The notes under the pieces are model-generated. The model saw nothing but the letters and a program-made list of their open reading frames with translations. It ran no database searches and had not been told where the DNA came from. A stretch of DNA of 64,000 nt from positions 620,001 through 684,000 of the forward strand of contig NZ_FNDR01000002.1 in assembly GCF_900099805.1 (NCBI RefSeq), in the 5' to 3' direction. This document shows positions 1 to 9,111 of the stretch, one piece after another. Both the position numbers and the translations under genes were made by a program. The stretch is from Variovorax sp. OV700 (GTDB lineage Bacteria > Pseudomonadota > Gammaproteobacteria > Burkholderiales > Burkholderiaceae_C). How positions within the stretch are numbered: position 1 is the stretch's first letter; every line of letters starts with the position of its first letter.

Positions 1-59
1 CTCGAGAGCACCCAACCAGAGAACATTCATAAGAATGCCCGATTGACCCTGCTGCGTCG

Positions 60-345
60 AATCGAGATGCCGAAGGTAGAGAACGGGGAGCTCGTGGTCG
101 AAAATGGATTCTTGCGCGCCTGGGCAATCGGCGCTTCAACCTGGGCGAACTCGACCGCGCGATCGCCGAGCTGCTGGTCGATCTGAACCAGCGCCCGTTC
201 AAGAGGCTGCCGGGTCGTCAGCGCAGTGCCTTTGAGATGCTGGATGCGCCAGCTCTGCGCCCGCTGCCGGCCACGCGCTTCGAGGTTTGGCTATGGAGAA
301 GCGCCAAGGTGAACATCGACTACCAAGTCGAGTTCGATGGCCGCT
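60..345 (+). pseudogene. IS21-family IstA transposase, C-terminal fragment
   Basis: Translation from about base 97 reads W-I-L-A-R-L, then a D-R-A-I-A-E-L-L stretch and R-F-E-V-W-L-W, the conserved C-terminal part of IS21 IstA transposases. No upstream catalytic domain is visible and the window edge lies just before it. The reading frame ends at the junction near base 345, where IS66-type sequence begins without a gap. It is a dead remnant. Further IstA/IstB scraps occur near 41 and 45.8 kb, so the region has hosted IS21 elements more than once. Confidence 0.7.
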
Positions 346-862
346 ACTACGCAAGTTCCACGAACTCTGGGCCAATCACGGCAGCCTGGTCGGCGAGCAC
401 TACGCCGTCGAACGCGAGGTCGCCGAATTGATCCCTGAGGAGCGAAGGCGAATACGCCAGGAGAGGTCGCGCAAGGTGGCTGATGCCCTCCAGCAATGGC
501 TCGCCGGGCAACGGCAAAGAGTACCGGATGGCTCGATAACGGCCAGGGCAATCGACTACAGCCTGAAGCGCTGGCACGCGCTCACGCGCTACATCGACAA
601 CGGGGATCTGCCGGCGGACAACTACTGGGTGGAGAACCAGATCCGCCCGATCGCCATCGGACGATCCAACTGGCTGTTCGCGGGATCGCTAAGGGCGGGC
701 CAGCGCGCTGCAGCCATCATGAGCTTGATCCAGTCGGCGAAGCTCAATGGACACGAGCCGCACGCGTACCTCAGCGACATTCTTGAGCGCCTGCCCACGC
801 AGCCGGCCAGCCGCGTCGGAGAGTTGCTGCCGCACCGCTGGCAGCCAACCGCAGTGCGCTGA
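346..862 (+). pseudogene. IS66-family transposase (TnpC), C-terminal fragment
   Basis: The reading frame that crosses this span carries the IS66 TnpC C-terminal signatures: K-F-H-E-L-W near the start, Y-I-D-N-G-D-L-P, then D-N-Y-W-V-E-N-Q-I-R-P-I-A-I-G-R and L-F-A-G-S. The last part of the DDE domain is present, but the N-terminal two thirds (zinc-finger and helix-turn-helix) are missing and replaced by IS21 IstA sequence. About 170 residues remain of roughly 500 expected. It is a non-functional fusion remnant marking the left edge of the mosaic. Confidence 0.8.
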
Positions 863-1166
863 TCGAAGGACCGTCGTCAAGACGGGATCACCGCGCGTAC
901 ATGGACGCCCCCTATGCCACGCTCTCAGTTCGTAACGGTTCGAAGGTAAAGATTGCACCCGTACATCCGGACTTTGTTTCAGTGCTTTTTGGCTCTGCTG
1001 TCCCTGATGGGAGTTGCTGACTGGCTTCTCCATCGCTTACACGCACTCGAGGTGCTACGCGCGGTGCGGGCTTTGCCAGTCACGGTCCAACCTGTCTTGC
1101 CATCACTTCATGATCGCCTGAGCAATCGGTGGTTCGTTCTCCCTGATCTCGTTGCTTTTCAGATAG
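863..1166. other. Intergenic IS-end debris
   Basis: About 300 bases between the stop of the IS66 fragment and the end of the IS110 gene. I see no convincing coding frame. It probably holds the right end of the IS66 element and the 3' non-coding end of the IS110 element, but I could not define terminal repeats. Confidence 0.35.
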
Positions 1167-1975
1167 TCAAACGGTCGTTGCCTGGCGGACGTAGCCTGCG
1201 TCAAAGTTGCGACCGTGCGCTAGCAGAGCCCAGACGATCCGAGCATTCTTGTTCGCCAGCGCGACTGCCGCTATGTTCTTGTTGCGCTGTTTGACCACGC
1301 CGGCGATCCAGCCACATGCCTCAGTCTTCTGGCCGACTCGGTAGATCACCGAGCGCGCGCCGTGTATCAGAAGCGTTCGAAGGTAGGTGTCGCCCCGCTT
1401 ACTCATCCCCAGTAGGCCGGCCTTGCCGCCCGAAGAGTGCTGCTTCGGCACGAGGCCAAGCCACGCTGCCACCTGACGACCGCTGTCAAAGTTCTTCGCA
1501 TCTCCGATCGAGGCGACCAGTGCGCTGGCCGTGATCGGCCCGATGCCCGGAACTTCGGCGAGTTTGCGACTGAGCTCACTGCCTCGGTGCCATGCATGAA
1601 TCTTTGCTTCGAGTTCTTCGACTTGGCGGTCCAGGTCCTTGAGGTGATCGAGCAACCGTTGCACCAGCAGTCGAAACGCGCCACGGAGGTAGTTGGCGCC
1701 ATCTTCGATCAGTTCAGGAACACGGTTGGCGATGTATCCGATGCCCTGCGGGATGACGATGCCAAACTCGCCGAGCAGTCCACGGATCTGGTTGGCTTGG
1801 GCCGTGCGCGCCCTGACGAAGGCTTGGCGTACGCGATGCAGGGCGAGCACCGCTTGCTGTTCGACATTCTTGACCGGCACGAAGCGCATATTGGGGCGCC
1901 CCACCGCCTCGCAAATGGCCTCAGCGTCAGCCGCATCGTTCTTATTTGTCTTGACGTAGGGTGCTATAGATCCGG
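1167..1975 (-). pseudogene. IS110-family transposase, N-terminally truncated
   Basis: From about base 1975 leftwards the minus-strand protein reads P-Y-V-K-T-N-K-N-D-A-A-D-A-E-A-I-C, a typical IS110/IS1111 DEDD-domain segment. It continues through the C-terminal transposase domain with V-P-G-I-G-P-I-T-A and G-D-T-Y-L-R-T-L-L. The first roughly 80-100 residues, with the first catalytic acidic residue, are missing. The open frame continues upstream but reads antisense-like sequence of the neighbouring oxidase gene, so the true IS gene is truncated there. The break lies exactly at the stop codon of the FAD-linked oxidase, so the element or its deletion product abuts that gene. Confidence 0.8.
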
Positions 1976-3394
1976 TATCGTCTTCCCAGGGTTCATAAGG
2001 CCAGCGGGGTCGAGCGCCTGACGGATTGCGCGCATCGCCGCCAGACGCGGAGCGGCGCGGTAGCGGTGCATGTAGGCGAGCTTCGACTGACCAATGCCAT
2101 GCTCGGCACTGAAGGACCCGCCCAAGGCCGCCACGCGGTCGAGAATACTCGCCACCTGCGTTTCGACCGGCAGCTTGGCCCAATCCTGCTCTTCACCCGT
2201 GGCCAGCGTGCAATGCAAATTGCCGTCGCCCAGATGCGCGACGGTATAGACCTCGAACCCAAGCGCGCGGGAGCCCGCATCCGTCTCTGCGACAAAGCCT
2301 GGCACCGCGGCCAAAGGCAGGGAAATGTCGAACATGTAAGCCTCTTTGAGGGCAAAGACAGCCTCGGCGGCGCCTTCGCGGAGTTCCCAGAGGGCATCGC
2401 GCTGCGCTTCAGACGTAGCGACAACCGCGTCCTCGACCAGCGCGTCTTCCATCAGCCCGTCTAAGACCTCTATCACCAGCGCCTGCAGCTTTGGCGTTCC
2501 GTCCGCATCCGGCGCGGCATCGTCGGCGCGGGTCGAGGCAAGTTCGAGCAGGAGCCCGGTCTCGGGTGCCTGTGTCATAGGAGCGCGCTTGCCGTGATAA
2601 CCCGTGATCAGACGCATCATCGGGGCAGGCATGTATTCAAAGGCCTCGACCAAACCGCCCGAAGCATCCTGCAGCCGGTTCAGCACGTTCAGGGCCGAGG
2701 CCACGTCCCGCAGCGCGAGGAAGGCGGTTGTCCGGACCACTGGCACGGGGTAGAGCCGCAGGCAGGCTGCGGTGATGATGCCGAGCGTTCCTTCGGCACC
2801 GATCATCAGGTCGCGCAGGTCATAGCCCGTGTTGTCCTTGCGCAGGCCCGACAAGTCGCTGACCACACTGCCATCTGCCATCACCGCCTCGATCCCGAGG
2901 CAGAGGGCACGGGTATTGCCGTAGCGCAGCACGTTCGAGCCGCCGGCATTGGTTGAAAGGTTGCCCCCGATGGTGCAGCTGCCGCGCGCGCCGAACATCA
3001 GCGGGAAGACCAAGCCTTCGGCCGCGACGGCTTCCTGAAGCTGTTGCAACACGCATCCGGCCTCGACCGTGGCCGTGCGCGCGGCGGGGTCGATCTGGCG
3101 GATGCGCTTCATCCGGTCCAGAGACAGCAGGATTTGCGGCCGATCCCCCAGCGGCACGCCGCCGCCGGCGAGGCCGGTGTTGCCTCCCTGCGGGGTGATC
3201 GCCACGCCCGCCGCCGCGCAGAGACGCAAAGTCTCGGCCACGGCCTCGGTCGAGGCGGGGCGTACCACGGCCAGCGCGGTGCCGGTATAAGCCCCAGTCC
3301 AGTCGGTCAGATAGCGCGCGCAATCGGCGGGATCCGTCAGCAGCGCTCCGGGGCCCAGAGCGCTGCGCAGGTCATCCAAAAAGGTCACAGTCAT
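1964..3394 (-). CDS. FAD-linked oxidase, GlcD/D-2-hydroxyacid dehydrogenase type
   Basis: A 476-residue flavoprotein of the FAD-binding type 4/GlcD family, which oxidises D-lactate, glycolate, D-2-hydroxyglutarate or similar 2-hydroxyacids. The PP-loop-type FAD-binding segment is seen as P-Q-G-G-N-T-G-L-A-G-G, followed by G-N-L-S-T-N-A-G-G and G-A-E-G-T-L-G-I-I-T. The C-terminal FAD-oxidase domain contains H-L-G-D-G-N-L-H and S-A-E-H-G-I-G, and ends at M-N-P-G-K. The start at 3394 is preferred over an upstream in-frame ATG because GGAG lies six bases before it. It sits about 150 bp downstream of the ammonia-lyase gene on the same strand. A role in oxidising a 2-hydroxyacid pathway intermediate is plausible but not shown. 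Its last codons touch the IS110 remnant. Confidence 0.85.
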   Translation of the reverse strand: MTVTFLDDLRSALGPGALLTDPADCARYLTDWTGAYTGTALAVVRPASTEAVAETLRLCAAAGVAITPQGGNTGLAGGGVPLGDRPQILLSLDRMKRIRQIDPAARTATVEAGCVLQQLQEAVAAEGLVFPLMFGARGSCTIGGNLSTNAGGSNVLRYGNTRALCLGIEAVMADGSVVSDLSGLRKDNTGYDLRDLMIGAEGTLGIITAACLRLYPVPVVRTTAFLALRDVASALNVLNRLQDASGGLVEAFEYMPAPMMRLITGYHGKRAPMTQAPETGLLLELASTRADDAAPDADGTPKLQALVIEVLDGLMEDALVEDAVVATSEAQRDALWELREGAAEAVFALKEAYMFDISLPLAAVPGFVAETDAGSRALGFEVYTVAHLGDGNLHCTLATGEEQDWAKLPVETQVASILDRVAALGGSFSAEHGIGQSKLAYMHRYRAAPRLAAMRAIRQALDPAGLMNPGKTIPDL

Positions 3395-3543
3395 CGGAAA
3401 CTCCGCGTTTTGGAGACAGTCTGGCGCAGCGGACGGCTGAGGGAAGACGGTTTCTTTCCCGTTCAGCATCGAGCCAAACAAAGGATCTCCGCCCGGCGAG
3501 GGCGGAGATCGGGCTGCTCATCTGCTTTGTCTGGCGCGTCGGG

Positions 3544-5088
3544 TCACGCGTTGGATCGCGCGCCATCAGCGTTGCGCCAGGCCCCCGCAGCGATGGCAAC
3601 AAGCTGCCCCGACTTGACCATGATTCTGGCCGCTTCAAAGGCGGGACCAAATTCCCTGTCGATGTTCATCCGCTCAACCTGGCTGCGGACCAGGTCCTTG
3701 ATCTCTTTGAGCGGCGACGACAGTTCCAGCCCCTGGAAATCGCAGGCTTCGACAGCCGCCAGAAGTTCAATCGCAAGAATGTTGTTCAGGGTTTCAACCA
3801 TGGCGACCAGACGGCGGGCGCCGTGGGTTGCCATGGACACGTGATCTTCATAGTTCACCACGGTCGGCACGCTGTCGACAGAGGCCGGATGCGACTTCTG
3901 CCGGTTCTCGGCAACCATTGCGGCTGCGCTGATCTGTGCACTCATGAAGCCCGAGTTCAGTCCCGGATTGCTGGTCAGGAAGGACGGCAGGCCCGACAGG
4001 CTCGTATCTGTCATCAGCGCCAGGCGACGTTCCGAGAGCGAGCCCAGTTCGCAAATGGCGAGCGCCGTGATATCCGCAGCAAAGGCCACCGGTTCCGCGT
4101 GGAAGTTGCCACCGGAAACGACGTCATTGGTTTCAGGGAACACGATGGGGTTGTCTGTAACCGCATCCGCTTCGCGTTCCAGCGTGGTGTCCACGAAGTT
4201 CAACAGATCCAGACAAGCGCCATAGACCTGGGGTTGGCAACGGATGCAATAGGGGTCCTGCATCCTGCCCTCCTTGATCGATTTCTCGCGGAACTGGCTT
4301 CCCTTGGTCAGCTCGCGCAGCCTGCGTGCCACTTCGATCTGGCCGGTCTGGCGACGGACCTGATGAATCCGGTCCTCGAAGGGCGCGACGGAGCCAATCA
4401 CACCTTCGGTCGTCAGAGCGCCGATGATCACGGCGCTGTCAAACGCCTGACGCGCTTCGAACGCCCCGGTCAAGGCAAGTGCCGTGGAGATTTGTGTGCC
4501 GTTCAGGAGCGCAAGGCCCTCCTTCGGCTGAAGCACAACCGGCTTGAGGTTCTTTGCGGCCAGAGCCTCGGCTGCCGGAACAAGCTTGCCGTCGAGCCGG
4601 ACCGAGCCCAGGCCAATCATCGTCAATGCGATATGCGCAAGCGGCGTCAGGTCGCCCGAGGCACCGACCGAGCCCTGGCAGGGAATAACCGGCAAGAGAT
4701 CGTGGTTGAACATAGCAACCATCAATTGCACCAACTCCAGACGGACGCCCGAGTTGCCCTGCGCCAGCGATGCGATCTTCATCGCCAGGGCAAGACGGGT
4801 CTCCGCTGCCGTCAAGGGAACCCCCGAGCCAATCGCGTTCGTCAGCACAACATTTCTCTGCAGCAGGCCGATGTCCTTCTCGTCGATGACTGTGTCAGAC
4901 AAGCGGCCGAAGCCGGTGTTGATGCCATAGGCCGGTCCGCCTTTGGCCATGAGATCCTTCACCGTCTTGTGCGCGGCCTTGATCGCGGCTGTCGCGGACT
5001 CGCCCAGCCGCAGCGTCACGCGCTCGCGGTAGATCGTTTCCCAGGCATCCATGCCATTCATTCCGGTGGTAATTTCAATCGTCTTCAT
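3544..5088 (-). CDS. HAL-like aromatic amino acid ammonia-lyase (MIO enzyme)
   Basis: A 514-residue MIO-dependent ammonia-lyase of the histidine/phenylalanine ammonia-lyase superfamily, close to histidine ammonia-lyase in length. The MIO triad is A143-S144-G145 in G-S-V-G-A-S-G-D-L. Catalytic features present are Y54 in Y-G-I-N-T-G-F-G, the asparagine of L-L-N-G-T-Q, D-P-Y-x-x-R-C-Q-P-Q, G-N-F-H-A-E-P and E414 in Y-E-D-H-V-S-M. The usual HAL Ser-His pair (H83 in the Pseudomonas enzyme) is Thr-Asn here (T83-N84), and the Q of the usual Q-E-D-H is Tyr. The chemistry should be intact, but the substrate may not be plain L-histidine. No urocanase (HutU) or HutI is in the window. It lies between the molybdenum hydroxylase genes and the FAD oxidase on the same strand. 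Confidence 0.88.
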   Translation of the reverse strand: MKTIEITTGMNGMDAWETIYRERVTLRLGESATAAIKAAHKTVKDLMAKGGPAYGINTGFGRLSDTVIDEKDIGLLQRNVVLTNAIGSGVPLTAAETRLALAMKIASLAQGNSGVRLELVQLMVAMFNHDLLPVIPCQGSVGASGDLTPLAHIALTMIGLGSVRLDGKLVPAAEALAAKNLKPVVLQPKEGLALLNGTQISTALALTGAFEARQAFDSAVIIGALTTEGVIGSVAPFEDRIHQVRRQTGQIEVARRLRELTKGSQFREKSIKEGRMQDPYCIRCQPQVYGACLDLLNFVDTTLEREADAVTDNPIVFPETNDVVSGGNFHAEPVAFAADITALAICELGSLSERRLALMTDTSLSGLPSFLTSNPGLNSGFMSAQISAAAMVAENRQKSHPASVDSVPTVVNYEDHVSMATHGARRLVAMVETLNNILAIELLAAVEACDFQGLELSSPLKEIKDLVRSQVERMNIDREFGPAFEAARIMVKSGQLVAIAAGAWRNADGARSNA

Positions 5089-5178
5089 CTTGTTTCTCTG
5101 CAATTTGGAACCCTGGGCTCACGTTGTGAAAGTCTTTTTTTTTTTGGTGTTTACCTGACCGCGTTCCCGGTCGGGCGT

Positions 5179-5210
5179 GCGCACTGTCCCGAGGTTTCAG
5201 GACAGTGCGC
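5179..5210. terminator. Strong inverted repeat between xdh-type and HAL-like genes
   Basis: Two perfectly complementary 11-base arms (5179-5189 and 5200-5210) flank a 10-base loop just downstream of the molybdenum hydroxylase large subunit on the minus strand. It could act as an attenuator or a 3' processing hairpin. No U-run follows it immediately on the minus strand, so a standard intrinsic terminator is not proven. A run of 11 T lies nearby at about 5135-5145 on the plus strand. Confidence 0.45.
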
Positions 5211-5269
5211 GGCAAACCAAAGCAGGATTGACCGGATGCCGCGCAATCTCTGCTTGCGAGCAACGGCGG

Positions 5270-7642
5270 TCAGACCGTCGCCATCAACGCGCGTTCAGGC
5301 GTCGCCGGAGCGTCCAAGCCTGCCCTGTCGCCTGACTTCCTCGCTACCGTCGCCATCAACACGCGTTCAGGCGTCGCCGGAGCGTCCAAGCCTGCCCTGT
5401 CGCCTGACTTCCTCGCGGCCGTCACCGCCTCGATCAAAGCCTGATGGACCGATACCGCCAGGATCAAAGGCGGTTCGCCGACCGCTTTCGACCAATACGG
5501 CGTCTCGGCCCGGAAAGACTTGTTGTCCACGAGGCTGACGTTGAAGACTGGCGGGACGTCGGACGAGGCGGGAATCTTGTAGGTGGAGGGCGCATGGGTT
5601 TTCAGCTCGCCCTTGGTATTCCACCAGAGTTCCTCGGTGGTCAACCACCCCATTCCCTGAATGAAACCGCCTTCGATCTGACCGATGTCAATCGCCACGT
5701 TCAGCGAGGTGCCGACGTCATGGAGGATGTCCACCTGCTCGACGCGGTACTCTCCGGTCAGCGTATCGATGACAACTTCCGAAACAGCCGCACCGAAGCA
5801 GAAGTAGAGGAACGGCTCGCCGACAAAGTTCTGGTCGTCAAAGTAGACATGCGGCGTCTTGAAATAGCCGGTTGCGGACAATGACACCCGCGCCAGGTAG
5901 GCCTTCATGACAAGCTCATCAAAAGTGACGATCTGCGGACCGACGTGGACAAGACCGTTGTCGAAGGACACTGTCTCGGCGTCCACGTTGTAATGGGCCG
6001 CGGCAAAATTTGTCAGCCGATCCTTGAGGGTGCGCACTGCATCGATAACGGCCATCCCGTTCAGGTCGATGCCCGCCGAAGAGGCCGTAGGCGAGCTATT
6101 CGGCACCTTGTCGGTGGTCGTGGCTGCGACGATAACCCGCTCAAATTTCACGCCGAGTTCATTCGCAGCAATCTGCGCAATCTTGACATGCAGGCCCTGG
6201 CCCATCTCGGTGCCGCCGTGATTGACCGCGACGCTGCCATCCTTATAAATATGGATCAGAGCACCAGCCTGGTTCAGGTGGTCACGCGTAAAGCAGATGC
6301 CCATCATGCAGGGAACCACTGCGATGCCGCGCTTGAACACTTTGCTGTTCTGGTTGTACTCCGCAATGTTTTCGCGTCTTTGGTGGTAGGAGGAATCCTC
6401 AACCAACTTGTCCATCACATCGCCGATGATCAGATTGGTCACGCGTTGGCCGTAGTGCGTGATATCCCGCCCGGCTTCGTGATAGAGATTGGCCTTGCGC
6501 ACCTCCAGCGGGTCTAGGCCCAGATGATGCGCGATGTCCAGCAGCGCCCGCTCGATTCCGATGACGCCCTGCGGAACGCCGAAGCCACGGAATGCGGTGT
6601 TGGACACCGTGTTGGTCTTGCAGCGATAGGAGTGGATCTCGACATGCTCTAGAAAGTAGGCGTTGTCCGCATGCATGATCCCCCGGTCCGCCACAGCGCC
6701 GGACAGATCTGCTGCGAAGCCGCATTTCACTTTCTGGACAAATGAGATCGCCTGGATCCGGCCGGTATCGTCAAAGCCGACGTCATACTCGATCTTGAAG
6801 TCGTGCCGCTTGCCGGTCATCACCATGTCGTCGTCGCGATCAAGGCGCACTTTTGCCGGTCTGCCGGACTTGTGTGCCACAAGGCAGGCAATCGCAGCAT
6901 ACTGTGCCGGCTGCGTTTCCTTGCCGCCGAAACCACCCCCCATGCGGCGAACCACCACCTCGACCGCATTGTTCGCAAGCCCGAGCACCTGAGCGCAATG
7001 GTATTGCACTTCGCTGGGATTTTGCGTCGCGGAGAACACTTTCATGCCGCCATCATCCAGGGGCCACGCCATTGAAATCTGGCTTTCGAGATAGAAATGG
7101 TCCTGACCGCCGACCAGCAATTCGCCCTGCAGCCTGTGGGTTGCCGTGTTGAGAACTTTCTCGGGATTACCGCGCCGCGCCATCTTGGGTGGCAGCACGA
7201 AGTTATTCGCGGCCATCGCCTCCTCGATGGTCAGGATCGGCTTGAGGATTTCGTACTCGATCTTTGCCAGCTTCGCGGCCCGCCGGGCCGCATCGACAGA
7301 CTCCGCCGCCACGGCGAAAATCGGCTGACCGACGTATTGCACAAGATCATGCGCCAGAACCGGCTCATCGTCGCGATGAATGCAGCTGATGTCATTGTGG
7401 CCGATAATGTCTTGCGCGCTCACCACCGTCGCGATGCCATCGTAGGCTGCGACGGCAGAAAGGTCCATCGAAAGGATACGGGCATGCGCATGCGGCGAGT
7501 AGGCGATGTAGATATTCAGCAAGCCCTGGGGCTCACGCATGTCGTCTACATATTCAGCGATGCCTGTGACCTGACCCCAGGCACTCTGGTGATATTTGCT
7601 GTCGCCGATGATCGGCCGTTGCTCGCGATTCATTGCGTCCAT
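5270..7642 (-). CDS. xdhB: Molybdenum hydroxylase large subunit (XdhB type)
   Basis: A 790-residue molybdopterin-binding subunit of the xanthine dehydrogenase family, which hydroxylates N-heterocycles such as purines using water. Visible family features are the N-terminal G-x-A-x-Y-V-D-D segment, the glycine-rich G-G-G-F-G-G-K-E loop, A-F-R-G-F-G-V-P-Q and the C-terminal A-V-G-E-P-P-L with the catalytic glutamate. The last 24 residues are a tandem duplication. The ATG at 7642 has GAGGAG nine bases upstream and overlaps the small-subunit stop by 13 bases; an alternative ATG at 7633 would give an ATGA overlap. Xanthine is the default substrate for this family, but an imidazole ring is possible given the ammonia-lyase next door. 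An XdhC-like maturation factor is encoded near 25 kb. Confidence 0.88.
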   Translation of the reverse strand: MDAMNREQRPIIGDSKYHQSAWGQVTGIAEYVDDMREPQGLLNIYIAYSPHAHARILSMDLSAVAAYDGIATVVSAQDIIGHNDISCIHRDDEPVLAHDLVQYVGQPIFAVAAESVDAARRAAKLAKIEYEILKPILTIEEAMAANNFVLPPKMARRGNPEKVLNTATHRLQGELLVGGQDHFYLESQISMAWPLDDGGMKVFSATQNPSEVQYHCAQVLGLANNAVEVVVRRMGGGFGGKETQPAQYAAIACLVAHKSGRPAKVRLDRDDDMVMTGKRHDFKIEYDVGFDDTGRIQAISFVQKVKCGFAADLSGAVADRGIMHADNAYFLEHVEIHSYRCKTNTVSNTAFRGFGVPQGVIGIERALLDIAHHLGLDPLEVRKANLYHEAGRDITHYGQRVTNLIIGDVMDKLVEDSSYHQRRENIAEYNQNSKVFKRGIAVVPCMMGICFTRDHLNQAGALIHIYKDGSVAVNHGGTEMGQGLHVKIAQIAANELGVKFERVIVAATTTDKVPNSSPTASSAGIDLNGMAVIDAVRTLKDRLTNFAAAHYNVDAETVSFDNGLVHVGPQIVTFDELVMKAYLARVSLSATGYFKTPHVYFDDQNFVGEPFLYFCFGAAVSEVVIDTLTGEYRVEQVDILHDVGTSLNVAIDIGQIEGGFIQGMGWLTTEELWWNTKGELKTHAPSTYKIPASSDVPPVFNVSLVDNKSFRAETPYWSKAVGEPPLILAVSVHQALIEAVTAARKSGDRAGLDAPATPERVLMATVARKSGDRAGLDAPATPERALMATV
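5274..5417 (-). repeat. 72-bp tandem duplication at the 3' end of the Mo-hydroxylase gene
   Basis: Two consecutive 72-base units (5274-5345 and 5346-5417) differ at only one or two positions. They stay in frame, so the last 24 residues of the large subunit (starting A-R-K-S-G-D-R-A-G) are repeated and the protein ends with the same A-T-V tail twice. The near-identity of the copies implies a recent slippage or unequal crossover. Confidence 0.9.
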
Positions 7643-9111
7643 GACGTGAACTCCTCAAGTCTTCCGGCAAGACGGAACTCTTTTGATGCGGTGGTTTCCA
7701 GGAAATACTTCGTCAGAAGGTTACTTGCGATCAAGCGTCGATAGCCTGCGCTGGCGCGAGCATCGCTGATCGGCTCATAGGTGCGGTCGAGGATCGCCTT
7801 TGCATCCGCGACCGTTTCCTCCGTCCAGGGCTTGCCGATCAGGAAGGCCTCGCAGGCTGTCGCCCGCAGCGGGGTGCCAGCCATGCCACCGAATGCGATT
7901 CGCGCGCTGGCCACCCTGGTCACCCCATCGCGTTCGGCGAAGGACAGGTTGAAGATGCCACAAACCGCCGAGATGTCCTGATCGAAGCGCTTCGATACCT
8001 TGTAGGCCTTGAGCACGGCCCCGGCTGCGGGACGCGGCACAAAGATCTCTTCGATGAACTCGCACGGACGCAGATCCTGCCGGCCATACTCGATGAAGTA
8101 GTCCTCCAAAGGAACCGTTCTGCGCTCTGCGCCTTTGCGCAGCGTCAAGGTTGCACCGGCCGCAATCAGCACCGGCGAAGAATCGGCAATCGGCGAACCG
8201 TTTCCGATATTGCCACCGATGGTTCCTGACGATCTGACCTGAACGCTGCCGATGCGGCGTATCAGCTCGCCCATATCGGGATAGAGCTTCTCCAGATGCG
8301 GCCAGGCCGTTTCATAGGTTACGGCCGCGCCAATCCGCAGGCCACCGGCTTCGGCGACCACCGCGTTCATTTCAGCAATCGCGGCAACGGACACAAGGGC
8401 TTCGAATTGAATGTGCCGCTTGGTCACATGCAGACCAAGATCTGTGCCGCCTGCAACAATGCGCGCCTTCGGGGTCTTCGCGAGAATGTCCGCCAGCTCG
8501 TCTGTGGTCGCAGGCAGGAAGAACTCGCCTGCCTCGCTTTCGATCCTGACAGCCCCAGGTGCGCTGATTTCCGCCAGCGCAGCCGCCAGGGCGTCGCGAT
8601 TGCCGTCAAAGTCGACCGGCTTGGCAAGCGACAGCGCGCTCGCCGCCGCGTCGACGATCGGACGGTACCCGGTACATCTGCACAGATTGCCGGCAAGGAG
8701 GTCGTCGACGCTCTTCCGATCCCCGCCCGCGCCGTTGCAATAGCCACCAAACAGACTCATCACAAAACCGGGAGTGCAGAAGCCGCACTGCGAGCCGTGA
8801 CATTCCACCATAGCCTTCTGGACCGGATGCGGCTGCGCGGGGGTCGAGATGCCCTCGATGGTAAACAGAGCCTTGCCGTGCATCGATCCCATGAACTGGA
8901 TGCAGGTGTTGAAAGCCTTATAAACGACGACGTCATTTTCGAGTGTTGCGCTGACGGCGGTACAGGCTCCGCAGTCGCCTTCGGCGCATCCCTCCTTCGT
9001 GCCCTTGAGCTTTGCCTGCTCGCGCAGATACCTCAGCACCGTCAGGCCGGGATCGAAGCCGCCGAGCGTGACAAGCTCGCCATTCAGGAGGAACTTGATG
9101 TGGTCGTTCAT
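7630..9111 (-). CDS. xdhA: Molybdenum hydroxylase small subunit, [2Fe-2S] + FAD (XdhA type)
   Basis: A 493-residue fused iron-sulfur/FAD subunit like bacterial XdhA. The first [2Fe-2S] cluster cysteines are in C-A-E-G-D-C-G-A-C, with a further cysteine in N-T-C-I. The second cluster is in S-Q-C-G-F-C-T-P-G and C-R-C-T-G-Y-R. The FAD domain follows, with V-A-G-G-T-D-L-G and I-G-G-N-I-G-N-G-S-P-I-A-D-S. It passes electrons from the molybdenum subunit to NAD+ or another acceptor. Its ATG overlaps the stop of a 48-codon upstream frame (ATGA), which suggests translational coupling, and it overlaps the large-subunit gene. Confidence 0.92.
   Translation of the reverse strand: MNDHIKFLLNGELVTLGGFDPGLTVLRYLREQAKLKGTKEGCAEGDCGACTAVSATLENDVVVYKAFNTCIQFMGSMHGKALFTIEGISTPAQPHPVQKAMVECHGSQCGFCTPGFVMSLFGGYCNGAGGDRKSVDDLLAGNLCRCTGYRPIVDAAASALSLAKPVDFDGNRDALAAALAEISAPGAVRIESEAGEFFLPATTDELADILAKTPKARIVAGGTDLGLHVTKRHIQFEALVSVAAIAEMNAVVAEAGGLRIGAAVTYETAWPHLEKLYPDMGELIRRIGSVQVRSSGTIGGNIGNGSPIADSSPVLIAAGATLTLRKGAERRTVPLEDYFIEYGRQDLRPCEFIEEIFVPRPAAGAVLKAYKVSKRFDQDISAVCGIFNLSFAERDGVTRVASARIAFGGMAGTPLRATACEAFLIGKPWTEETVADAKAILDRTYEPISDARASAGYRRLIASNLLTKYFLETTASKEFRLAGRLEEFTSWTQ

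Noticed and set aside
5135-5145. Run of 11 T on the plus strand as a terminator
   Set aside because: No adjoining GC-rich stem upstream on that strand, and the neighbouring genes are transcribed from the minus strand.
3823-5538. Long plus-strand frame of 571 codons opposite the ammonia-lyase
   Set aside because: No recognisable domain, and it lies fully antisense to a well-supported gene.
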